From NCBI GenBank assembly GCA_012934845.2, contig WNNJ02002419.1, positions 1 to 64,000 of the forward strand: a stretch of DNA of 64,000 nt, written 5' to 3'. The notes under the pieces were generated by a model, which worked only from the letters and a program-made list of their open reading frames with translations, was not told where the DNA came from and did no database searches. Both the position numbers and the translations under genes were made by a program. Positions 20,406-33,300 of the stretch are shown here, in pieces. The stretch is from Pomphorhynchus laevis (taxonomy: Eukaryota; Acanthocephala; Palaeacanthocephala; Echinorhynchida; Pomphorhynchidae). Every line of letters starts with the position of its first letter. The first letter of the stretch is position 1.

Positions 20406-21933
20406 AAAATTTAAATTAAAAAATACGAAATAAAACAATTAAAACTGATCCAAACAATTTAATACGTCAAAGGTATTACACTGCACATTTGCGAATGACC
20501 ATAATTTGACTTTTATAACAAGAGCAGGAGTGCGGATGCACAGCTATTTACATTCTTAAAACATCAATTGTATTTGCTTATTGTTGTTCTTACTATCGAT
20601 GATAATTTACTGAAATGAGTACCAAACAAGGAATATCAATTACGTGAAATAAATGCCGTTTGTTTCACAACGTCCAAAATTAGTCTCACTGTTGAGCAAC
20701 AATTTCGACGAAACGGATTTATTTAAAAAAGTTTGTCTTTATTAAAAGCAGCTGTTGCAAAGATGGTAAATGAAATTGCTGGACATTTGTAATTACGGTA
20801 GATCTTATTTGTTTAGTATCAAGATACCGACATTAGCATTTTGACGTGTCTTCTAATAAAGTCTGTAGTACACCCAAAAATATGTATTGGACAAATGTTT
20901 ATTTTATATTTTAATTTAGTAAATTGAGCTAGAAGAACGCAAATCAATTCAATAGCCATAAAATCTAAATACATGCAAATTTTAGTCGATAAGCTGAAAT
21001 ATAGATAATTTTACGTTGACATACCTGTGCAGCCATTGTCACCATTGAAATTTTGATGACTATTTTTTCCTGCACGCTGCTTTAATCCTACCTATAAGCC
21101 AAAAGCAATACACTACATTTCAGTATTGGCGGATGATGTATTAGCTGATGAGTTCCACCAATAATGAAATGTAGCGTACTGCTGTCGGCTTCTAGATAGG
21201 ATTAAAGTAATGCGCGGAATAAAATAGTCATCCAAATTTAAATCACAGAGATAATTCAAACTTCGAATTATTTTAAACTTGAAATTAAGTGAACGTAGAT
21301 TTTAAGTAAAGAAACTCAAGCCGAAAAACTATTTAAATTATAAATTATATTAAATATAAGTATATAAATTATATTTTATAATTATATATAATATATATTA
21401 CATATTTTATATAATATTAACAATAATATTAATATTAATTGATACATTAAATTTATTTAGGCAAACTAGTTTTGCTATTTCAAATAGCTAATTTACTTTT
21501 AGGGATTGTTTCAATTTGTGAAATTGAAAATATTATAGCTGGAATTTTAATCACATTTGCGACAATAACTGAAATATTATAATGTAATAAAGCGCCATGT
21601 GGCTTGAAGGAATTGCATCGCTACTGTACATTCCTTATAATGTAAAGATCCATTTTGTATAGAGAGTTCAAAAATCTAGAGAAAATGTTTAAAATGTAGT
21701 GCACAATATAAGAGCACATAGAATGTATCTCTCGATATTTAAACGCTCTGAACAATATAAGAGCACATCGAATAATATTACAATATATATAATATAATAA
21801 TATATAATTATAATACAGTAAATATTTATTTTTGAACTTTTTAGATGTTAATTGTAGATATGTCTGGGAGTTACGTTGTTCTCCACGAATCTATGAAATT
21901 CCAATTTAATCGATTTAGAACGCATTACTACTA
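20406..21933. other. 5' flank of the cadherin-repeat gene
   Basis: AT-rich with no open frame. It contains the inverted-repeat element at 21043-21243. TATAATATAATAATATATAATT-like runs near 21780-21815 precede the ATG at 21934 but are too AT-biased to call a promoter. Confidence 0.5.
21043..21243. repeat. MITE-like inverted repeat
   Basis: The left arm (about 21043-21130, including TTTTGATGACTATTTT and TTTAATCCTACCTA) is repeated inverted in the right arm (about 21155-21243) with roughly three quarters identity, around a 25-bp loop. It is a whole-length hairpin typical of fold-back MITEs and lies 0.7 kb upstream of the cadherin gene. Confidence 0.7.
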
Positions 21934-24388
21934 ATGCTTATCGTTATAATAATCATATTGACTGCTCAACTAGATACAACTAAAGAAAATATCAACGACG
22001 ACTTACAAATCTGTAAATTAAGCGTCGATAGCACGAATCTTATTAGACATATTTCTCCGGATCTGTGCGTCATAGATAATTGTACATGCTCAAGAAAGAA
22101 TGTGTTTCAGATAGACAATGTTTATTGTAAGATAAGATGTTTACAATTTGGCCCATCTAAATGTCTTCCCGAATTTAAATCACTCACGACCGATATCCAA
22201 CGGCCAACACTATATCCAACGCTATTTTTCAATAACAGTCAAGTTCCTTTACGCAGGATTCATATTCTGCCGTTTCAACAGCTAAATATCCCACGTGAGA
22301 TTAATATTAGCACATGTGATCATGACTGGTCACTGGCACTTACCAATTTGAGCCGGAACCTTTCCCATATATTTTTTGAACTAAATAGATCTTTACCATC
22401 GAATATAGTTGCTGTTCACCCATCAAACGGAAACTTGCGTCTTCTACAAAACTTTAATTCATTTATAAGATTCCAGGTATTAATGGGTACAGAGAACTCA
22501 CTACAATCAATAAATGTTCAATTAAACTCTTGCTGCTCAATTCCTCCATCTACTGTTCACCTTCAATTGCACTCATCTGATGAATTCGGATACATTGGTA
22601 TTCTGCTTGATTCACAACTTCATTGCTTTACTAGAATAGAATTTACAGGATTTCATAGATATGGATTTCAATTTGAATTTCGAAACAAACGGTGGAGACT
22701 ATTCCCCTATTTAAGTGATCTGTATGGAATTACTTCCATACAAATATGTTCCTCCGTTTGTTATTCGAGTAAGTTGATTATAACGGTATCGACTGAATTT
22801 TTAAACGGTTGTCAAATCAACAAATCTCGATCTTTTGTATTCATCCATAAACGTCTGTACCATCCAATCCTGTCGGTAGATTGCCCTAATCGCTATCTAA
22901 CTGCTCATGCTCATGAAGTTATCGAAGTAGATAACTTTGCTACGGAAAATTCAAATTCAGTGCATGTCTTTTACAGCTTAGTTTACTACGGAGTTGAAAC
23001 AAAAATACCTTCACCAGTGACAATTTCTAGTCGTTCATTGATTCCAACAGTAAAGCAGCATGTCGACATGGAAGCAAAGACGATTAACCATTTACTAAAA
23101 CATTGTATAATTTCCAAAGATTTCCGTAGCCTTCATAGTCTTTCAGCCACTAATCCGTCTCTTATTGTATATCAAAATGACCTTGGAAATTTCGTTGTCA
23201 ATTGCTCCCGTGGTCTCAATTGTTCAGCATTGCTACTGTTACCACAATCTCGTGCGTTCCTATTGACTAAAACAGTAAATAAATGCGAGGTTTACAAGTT
23301 TTCTTTTGCTGACTGGATTCAGTATTGTAACTTCACTGAAGATAAATACTTTAGAGTTAGTAATATGACCACGATTGATCTATGCGAATCATGCCATTGT
23401 TCTGGCTTTTTGAAATTTAGTCTGGTTGATCCGGAACTGTTAAAGCATTATATATTCATGGACCCAAATTTAGGGCACTTACGAATTACCCGAATTAACC
23501 CAAAACAAAAAACATTTGAGATCAAAATCAGTTCAATTGATAAGCAGGACATACCTAATGTTCAGATCATTTCAATCAATTTGAAAACGTCTAATGATTT
23601 ACGGATTTTTCAATGCCAATTTAATTATTGTGGTGATAACCGAAGTAAAGATATTATGTGTTGTTGTTTAAGTGACTTGCAAATTATATCAATAGATGAC
23701 GAAGCCAAACTTTCTAGAAACAAAAGTTGTCTTATTTATTCTTCAAAGGAAGTAAATTTCTTAATTACTATTACAAGATTTTACGCATCCGTCAATTTAA
23801 GCAAGACGGGTGAAACCGAATTTGGGTTGATTATAGCTAAGCATCCAGATAATCTGTTTACAAATGGTCAACGAAACTTAATTATTCCACTGGTCGGCAG
23901 CGTGTTCCCAAGAAACATGATAATCATGCGTTTTGAAAATGGAATGTTTATTGAGGAAGATTATGATGATAATACGAACGTGATAATAGAAGAAAATGAA
24001 TATATAGGTGTCTTGCAAAATCGTTATCTGTATTTTAGAAAGCGCTGGCACTTTCAGAAATCTTCTAATTTTAGCTTAAATAGAAACCTTAATATAGTAT
24101 GGTTTAGAAAGCAACGCCAACTGTTTAGTCAGAATTTAACTTTTGTTCACAGTCCAATGGACAAAAAATCGACATGTGCAAATGGTTTTCCAATCACGTT
24201 TGTTAAATCCTTTGTCGAAGTAGACGTTCCTCTTAATAATGAATATCCGTTTTTGGTATTTAAAAGTAATCGTTTTATTAGCGGTAAAGATAGCTGTGAT
24301 GGGAATACGAGAATGTTCGAATACTGGGCACACACTGCCTTTAATGATGGTAACAACTCCAGTCATATTTTACTTAACAGACGGAACG
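21934..24388 (+). CDS. Cadherin-repeat gene, exon 1
   Basis: An 818-codon exon beginning with the signal segment, then an Asn-rich, N-glycosylation-rich and Cys-containing ectodomain with weak cadherin-like strands (PSNGNLRLLQNF, NLGHLRI). I chose the donor AACG/GTGAGA at 24388, not the in-frame stop at 24429, because it joins in phase to exon 2 and restores RRNGHLWLLRMLN. Confidence 0.85.
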
Positions 24389-27300
24389 GTGAGATTGTAT
24401 TATATTGTTGCATCTCATTTGCCACTTAAAATACTATTACTGTCTATAGTAGTATGTCTATTTATTTATATTCTTAATTAAATAAGCCAACTGAGTGCAC
24501 ATATTTTATATTGCAAATTAAAAATAATGCAAAATAAAAGTTAAATAGTTAAATAATAAAAAATTTTAATAATAAATAATTGTTATAAGATTTTATAAAA
24601 TTTATATCAAGATGAATTATAAACTGAAATTAAAGATAAAAATCAATTTTTATGAATTGACTAATAGATAACAAACTATGTATCAGAATAAGGATTAGAA
24701 GTCATTAGGAGGAACTGCTATGCTATCAGGTTTCGGCCACTAACTCCTCTACCCAACATTGCAGCAGGGCCAAATACATGCTAATGATGAATTTCCTCTG
24801 ATAAAACTATCTAGTATCTTATTCTAATACAAAGTATATTATTTATTATCCATCCATAGAAATTTGCCACATTAGAGTTTAAATTTATTCTTTATATTAT
24901 TGTGTTGATTTATATATTTTACTATTTTGTGCTTGATATTATTTTTATAGTAACCTAGTTTAAAATATGTATCTATAAATTATTTAAATGATTTTGAAGA
25001 AAGCCAATATCATTACATATTGTTGCAATTCTTAAAATTTCATTATTTAATGTATTATATTTTATATTATATGGTATGCATGAATGCTCATGCAAAAATA
25101 TGTTTCTTGTAAATTTAAATATGTCATCTTTACGATATAAATTAATAGTAGTTTTAGTTAATGTTAATTTAATGTTCATATCTAGATATTCACCTTCTTT
25201 ATCATTAATATTGGTTTTGTTAAGAATAAGGCTTTCTGGATAAATTTGTTCGCTAATTGAATAAAAATTATTAGAATTAAATACACATATATCATCAATG
25301 TATCGAAACATATATTTCATATATTTATATAGTTTAGATTTAGTTTTTACACAGTTATGAACAAATTCATATTCTATAAAGCTTAAAAACAAGTCAGCTA
25401 TAATTGGGCTACTATTACCACCCATTGGAACACCTTTTACTTGTCTAAATATAGATGTCCCTACTTTTAAATAATTTTGATTTATCAAAATATTTAAGGA
25501 TTCTATTAATTCAATTTTATCCATATATTTATATTTATTTGATGGTTTAATTTTTGTTAGATAGGCGTTATAATTATTATAACATATATATGTATATCTT
25601 TTTCCGAATATAAGATTAATTAATTTTACTAACGCTTCTTTAGTATCTACTAAATCTAGATTTGTATAAAGCGTACTAAAATCGTGTGTATTTATATTTT
25701 GAAAATTTATTCCTTTTGTCTGTTCTAAAAATTCTTTTGTAGAATTAATACTGAAATAGTGTTTTATACCAGTATTAATTTCGATTACCTTGCAATATTT
25801 TTTAAAGTGTGCTTTAATTACTTTAAGTATTTTATTCATATAGACAGAAAGTGGTTTTAATGTACATTTAAACGCACTACATATGAACCTAGGTTTTATT
25901 AGATTAGTATGTAATTTTGGATTTCAATATAATATAGGTATAGTTTAATTATCTGATTCAACCTTTATACCCTTTTTATCCATTATAGAACAGTGACTTG
26001 TAATAATTGTTTCTAAATTCAACTCACTACGTACATATGTTGGATTTACATTTAAATCATTAGAATTAACCTCTTTCATCGATATATCATAATAAAGCTT
26101 TTTGCATATGAAGACAAAGTTATTACTAGCTTTATCAATAGTTGTTAATATATAGTTATGCTTTAATTTAGTAAGTTCTTTATACATATCGTTATTAATT
26201 TTATCTTTCCTTTTATAATTGTTTGTTATTTTCATTTTCTTTTTAATTTTATCAACTAGGGTTTTTCAAATGTTTATGTTAGATATATTCGAGCTTTTAC
26301 TATTAATCAGCTTACCAAAGTAAGCATTTAAGTTAACATATAACGAATTGTAAATTTTATTTTTGTCGTTGTCATTATTTAATCTATATTTATACCCTTT
26401 TGATAGCAGCTTTCTTAATTCACAATTTTCAATTAATTCTAGATTCTGGGTACACATATGTTCATTTATTTTTTAAAACTAAGACTTTTACGATTGCATT
26501 CTGTTTACATTATGTTTCTAATATTATCGTTACATATTGATTTTAATTCTTTATTATAATTAAAACAATTTCGTTCTAATGGTGGTAGGAGTTTATACCT
26601 CATTTTTGGAATATATTTACTTAAATCTAATCCTTTTTTTTACTTTTAGAATTATTTAAAAGTCTATCTGTATTTATGTTATCTATACATTTATTAATGA
26701 AGTTTATGGTTAATGTATATTTTCTATTGTTATTATTTACATAATGAACAATGAGTTTAATAATTATTATTATTAATTGACAACGAGTTTGAAATTTTGA
26801 GTTTGAAATTCTAAGCTGTTAACAAATAACTATTTATAATATAATAACATACACAAATTACACATCTCACAATAAATAACGTACATCAGCTATTTGGACA
26901 ATTACAGTATTAAATCTACAAAGATTTGTCACGTTCTACAAGTAAACCTACAATTTTTTACATTTGGACATCTAACAGTCAACGAAGCCGTACGCCAAGG
27001 GCACATCCCGGGGTGCGCTATTTAAGTTGACCTCGAAATGACAAAAGGCAAACCTCGAAATTCACCCAGATGCTGTGGATGCAACGGGCAGAACGCAGTC
27101 TGCAAGGGATGCAAATGCGCAAAGGCAAGCACATATTGCACGGACTGTGCCGCTACGAACTGCACCAATCGAGGAAATTCACCGATAATAGTTGACCATT
27201 CCACTAGCTGCTCAACCAGTAGCCACGTAACCACAGTTAAAGAGCCGGCTAATTCCATAGCGCCCATCCAGGAGGATGTCCGTACAATTAACCATGTGTT

Positions 27301-30300
27301 TTTAAACCCCCGACCGACCGCTGCCAGTCGCGATTTACTCAATGATCGCCCGTCCGCTGAAAGGATGCCATGCAGCTATGAAGATTCTATTAATTTTATG
27401 TACAATAAAGTCATTCTTTGGAAACCGAATCTACTATCTTTACCCATTTGCCAAGCTAGCAATCGGTTCATAGACTTATTGGCTTCGAGGTACTTGGATG
27501 TTGGTGAGGGTACTGCAAATGAAGGTATCGCGCTCAAAGAAGTTACAGTTATTTGTCAGCTCATACTGCAGCGAATCCCATCCCGAAAAGCCGCAGTTAT
27601 TCGGAAAACCCTAGAGAGGCGTACTCAAATGTGGGCAGATAAACAAATCCATGATTTATTTGAAGAGGCTTTTGCTCTGCAACAGAAAGTAGTTCAAGGC
27701 TTGACGAAGAGTGTTCGTATTACAAATCAAAATGAGAGTGGAGTGTTCTCTAGGCTGATGCAGTCTGGAAAAACACATGCCGCTATTCGGACGTTAGATT
27801 CTCAATATGCGTCTCTGCCTCTACTCAAACCTGACGATGAGATTGACGGAGTAACTATATACGATATCTTATTGGACTTACACCCGCCAGGAAAGCCTAT
27901 CCATAAAGAATCAATCCTGAATGTTCCTCTACCAGGCTGCATGCCTCATCACGCTGTTGTGTTCTCTGCAATCGATGGGCAGATCATACTCAAAGCAGCA
28001 ATGAGGACTCACGGCTGCGCCGGTCCATCTGGAGTGGATGCTGTTGCTTTCAGACGAATGATCAGTTCATTTGGTCCTCATTCACGAAAACTAGCAGACG
28101 CCATTGCTTCTTTTGCAATTCGGATAGCAAGTGAACGTGTTGACCCATCTATTCTGGATGCTTTTACAGTAAGTCGTCTTGTGGCTCTTGATAAGAACCC
28201 AGGCGTGCGCCCTATTGGCATAGGAGAGATAGTTCGCCGTATTGTGGGAAAGGTAATTATGAGCTTAATAGGAAAGGATCTTCAGGCAGTGTCTGGGCAT
28301 GTTCAAATGTGTAGTGGACAGCGCGGTGGAATGGAGTACATCATACACAGAGTTTCCGAGACTATCACGGTCAATGATCAGTATGTGTTACTTTCCGTGG
28401 ATGCAAAGAACGCATTCAATACGGCAAATCGGAAGGTTGTACTAGCTAACGTTCCTTTTATTTGTCCTGCTCTTGAGTGTATTCTGCATAATACGTATTC
28501 AGAGCCGTCAAAGTTAGTGTGTTGTGGCCGTTCTTTGCGATCCCAAGAAGGATTTACACAAGGGGATCCTCTAGCTATGGCTGCTTTTGCAGTGTCCTCG
28601 CTGGCAATTATTCATCGAATTCGCGAGTCAGTTCCGCACGTAAGTCAGTATTGGTATGCGGACGACGCAAATTTTATGGGGTCGTTAGAGGACGTTACTC
28701 GAGTTTGGGACCTACTCGAATCATTTGGTCATCAGCATGGCTACTTTGTTAACGCCAATAAATCAATTGTGATGATTCATTCTGAACAGCTAGAAGAAAC
28801 CGAAAAACGATTTGAAAAATACAACGTCCGTATTGAGACAAGGGGTGTCAAACTGCTAGGATCACCTGTTGGAGACGCCGAATTTGTCAAGAATATGAGT
28901 GGTGAGCTCATATCCAAATGGTCTTGTTTGATCAGGAAACTTGCCAATGCGGCAAAGCATGATGCCCAGTCAGCATATGTCGCCTTTGTCAAAGCCTGTC
29001 AATCAAAGTGGTTACATTTATGCAGGACAACCCAATGTGATCCAGGTTGGTTCTCTGAAATTAGACAGCTAATATTTGGGCAGTTCGCTTTCGATGTATT
29101 TGGGCACACACTGGACGAAACTGAGCAGTTGATTTGTAGTCTCCCTTTGAGTTTCGGAGGTATGGGATTTCGAGATCCTTGCGTAGACGCTCCATACGTG
29201 CTGAACGCGTCAAAACGGTTGTGCAGAGCTTTTGACCAGTCGGATAATATTCTCGAAGTAGAGAGGCTACAAACCCAAGCTCTGAAAGATATTGCTAGCG
29301 ACAACAGATTGCGTTCTGCTTCACTATTGGTTGGTTTACGTGAACGTGCTTCAATTCAAACAGTCAAGCTTCTACAGTATGCATCGATCAAAGGGGCTTC
29401 AAGTTGGCTTCAAACGAGTCCTCTTAAAGCGTCGGGATTTAACATGACAAAATTCGAATTTCAGGATGCGGTTGCTGCAAGGTATAACTGGTCCTTATCT
29501 AGTCTACCGAAAAAGTGCGAATGTGGAGATGATATCTGTCTAACCCATGCATTGTCGTGCAAAAGAGGGGCTCTCCCAATTATTCGTCACAATGAGGTAA
29601 GGGATGTTTTGGCCTCCGCCTTATCTGAAATATGCAACGGCGTCGGGATTGAACCCGCACTCCAGCCCGTTACAAATGCCTTTGTATTTCAGTGCTCGAC
29701 CACAGCCCGCGGAGAAGATGCTCATCCTGATATTGTATGCGGCGGTTTATTCGGTGGTAGGTTGGAGCGGACATTCATAGATGTCTGCGTCTTCAACAAC
29801 TTGGCTCCATCTTATCACCTAAGGACTGTCGATGCAAGTTTCGAATACCACGAGAATCGGAAAAGAGCAAAGTATCAGGAACGAATTAGTGAAATTGAAC
29901 ACTCGTCTTTCATACCGTTTGTCCTGGCAGCTATTGGAGGATTTGGTCCGACAGCGAAACGGTTGATGCAGACAATCGCTGCAAGTATGTCCTCCAAACT
30001 GCAACGAAGCTATAGCGATATGATTTCGCTTATACGAACACGATTTAGTATAATTCTCGCGCGTTCTATTTCCTGCTGCATGCGGGCTCCACGATCACGA
30101 ATCGGTGAATTTACTCGGCCCATGGGGAACACGGTGACTGGAATAGCTTCAATTGGATGAATGCATTATTTTTTTTCTTTCTACGTTGGAATGTTTCATA
30201 ACTTTTGTACATTTACGAATTATGACAGTAGTGGCCCATTTGAGGGAACCTTATTTTCTGTACATTCGGAATAAATATTATTATTTACATTTATTGTACG

Positions 30301-33300
30301 ATTATAGTATTTTGTATTACAATAACTGTCTATTATACAACTTTGCATATCATAGTCGTTAATTAATTTTTGATTTATTGAACATATGATATCTTTAGAA
30401 AAACTTCTTATATCTACACAAAGATCTTTCAGCTTATTATATATTAAAATTTGTTTTAATATTTCTAATTGCTCATTTATATACATAACTTTTTTAATAT
30501 TTTTGAGTCTATTCTTCTTATTCCTTTTATCACCATGACTTCTTGGTTTGCGTTTAAGCGGATTATTATAATATAGTTGTTTATTATGTATTATACTACT
30601 TCTGCCAATTCCTTGTACCACGTCATTCAATCCTAATAGGTACATGGAATTAAGAATTTCAATCCAAAAATCTTCTTTTTCTAATAGTTTTTGATTTAAT
30701 ATTGATATGTTTTCTTCGATAATATGTTCTAAAATAAATAATTTACAGTATCCTATATCATGTCCTATTAATCTCATATGTTTATGAAATATAGTTTGAC
30801 TATTATGCTGTATATTATATATGTGTTGCCTAAACCTAGTTTTTAACATTTGATATAAGAATTATATCAATTATAATATAAGAATATCATAAGTAATTCT
30901 TATATAAATAATTCTTCATATAATAATTATTTTATTCAATATTATTGAAATAATATAAAAAATTAATAATTAATAATTAACTATCGTAAATAATAAATTA
31001 GGATATTATTAATACATATCAATGATTGCTAATAGACAATAACTTTATCTTATGAAATAACTTTCTCATGTAATAGAAATAATAATATATTATATATTAT
31101 TAGATATCAAATATGAACACCTCATCTTAATACAGATCAACGCTTATCTCTCCTCATCCAATCCGGACCCTCCTTTCCAATCCGTTTTCCGCTCTCATCT
31201 CTCCACAGAAATCGTATGCATAAAAGTGTACAACGACTTACTCATTTCTCGAGACAAGGCTCTATATAGTGTTCGCATATCCCTCGGCATCTCCTCCGCA
31301 TTCGACACTGCCGACCACGCCGTCCTCCTTTCTCGCCTTCGTTATGATTACGGCTTTTCTTCCTCCTCCGTAGCATGGTTTGCCTCATATCTATCCGACC
31401 GTTCCTTTCGCGTCTGTTCTAATTCATCATCCTCCCCTCCCATCCCTATTTTTTTGCGGGGTCCCACAAGGTTCAGTCCTAGGTCCCTTGCTTTTCTCTC
31501 TTCTCCTTGGCGATCTCTCTCCGTTTATCAAACCTTACTCCTTTAACGTCATGCAATACGCCGATGACATCCTCATATATACTCATGCACCCGCCCATCG
31601 CATACACGATATCTCAATTTTTACCTTCAAATGTCTTTCTTTTTCTACAAACGTCTCTCCCATCTTTGTCTCGTTCTAAACCCCGAAAAGTCCAAAATAA
31701 TGTGGATCCTCCCCCGTAAGCCAAACATATCTCCTCCCACAGTATATTTTGCCTCATCGATCATCCCCATAGTCCACAATCTCACTTTCTTAGGCTTCCA
31801 TTTCGATGATCACCTTTCCCTTAAACCCTTCGTCCGTGACAAGGTCCGCTCATCTAATTTAATTCTCCGTGACATCCACCGTATCCGCCATCTTATCGAC
31901 TTCCGTTCTTGTATGTATCTTCTTTCATCGCTTCTTTTCCATAAAATCGATTACCGCCTTAGCCCTTTCGCCAATTCTCCAAAATCCATCATCCTACCCC
32001 TACAACGAATAATCAACATTGTCGTTCGAGTGCTCTTTCGTCTCCGTCGCTTCGACCACACATCCACATATTTTGCCCAACTCTCCTGGCCCACCATCCA
32101 CATCCGCATCAAACTCCGCCTTCTCGTTACTTTTCGTCTCATCGCTGTCGGCTCCCCATCGTTCATCAACCTTCCTTTCTTAGACGACACTCGCCCCACC
32201 TCGCTATCGCTGCGTTCCCGTCATACCCTCTTACTCCACGTTCCTAATTACTTCAACAACTACGGTCTCCGATCCTTCTTCGTCGCCGCCTCACTCGCAT
32301 GGAATCAACTCCCTCTTGACGTCCGCCGCGCCCCCTCCTTTATCACATTCAAACACCTCCTCCGTTTACACCTTCTCGACACCTGATTTACAGTTTTGTT
32401 TTGTTGTGGTCATGTAAGCGTGCGCTGGCACGCATTTGCCAAGTTAAAATAAATTTTTTTTTAATATACTGTACATTTTTATATATTATATTTATATGTT
32501 TATATACATAAACTTATATTATATATTATAATATAAGTTTATTAAATATCATTATATACTTAAATAATCAATACATATCAATGATGTTTACTCAACAAAT
32601 ATACATTCATACCGATATATTCATTTAATATACTGACCCTAAACTTCACTTTTACTGACCCTAAACGCAAAATTTTTTAACGCAAAAAATGTGCTGCACA
32701 ATAGCTTTATAATAGTTTATATTTACTTATATTTACTGATATCAACATTATATAGTTGTATTACCAAAATATTAACTTAATAATATATTAGTTATACAAA
32801 AATATGAATGCAATTGTAAAATTAATTTTGGGCTTTATTTTTATAAAATATGATTAAATACGATATTTGATTTATATAGCGCCTCGATTAAACACTCAAT
32901 TCGGTCGATATGATTCAGCAAACTCTTTTTTTTTGTAGAATATACACTCCTTTTCATTAATGAATTAATTAGTCATGCATTAATTATAGTAAATTAACAA
33001 AATTTAATTCAGTTTATTAAATGAATTATATTTAGTTTTAATTTCATTAATTGTAAATTTTTGAGAACTTTTATTATATTACTGAGGAATATATGAAAAT
33101 CGAATCATTTTTAAATTATAATAATAAATATAAATTATAATCACATAAATTATATCATCTGATCAATGTAAGCAAGTTTATATTTATCATTTATTTCGAT
33201 AATTTTTAAAAAGCTAAAGTATCTCTAAGGTAATTAAAATTCTTTTAATGTTAAGGACATCTCTGGCTGCTAAGGATGTTAAACGAATCTACCGATCTAC

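Larger units (their letters stand above)
24484..30849 (-). mobile_element. Penelope-like element with amino-terminal GIY-YIG (permuted, Naiad/Chlamys-type order), split by a LINE
   Basis: On the minus strand: 5' end near 30849, a GIY-YIG endonuclease segment (30849-30240), then after the inserted LINE (about 26765-30245) the linker, RT and 3' region (26760-24484). RT ends at the equivalent of MDNK with no endonuclease behind it. Canonical Penelope elements have RT then GIY-YIG; this order is the reverse, as described for the Naiad and Chlamys groups. It carries several frameshifts and stops and lacks the first part of the endonuclease, so it is not active. It sits in an intron of the cadherin gene, antisense to it. 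Confidence 0.8.

Noticed and set aside
24136-24366. Minus-strand frames opposite cadherin exon 1
   Set aside because: Shadows of the real plus-strand coding sequence.
24389-24429. Cadherin exon 1 as a complete 831-codon single-exon gene ending at 24429
   Set aside because: A GTGAGA donor at 24389 joins in phase to 33256 and restores a cadherin motif across the junction; the extra 13 codons are intron read-through.
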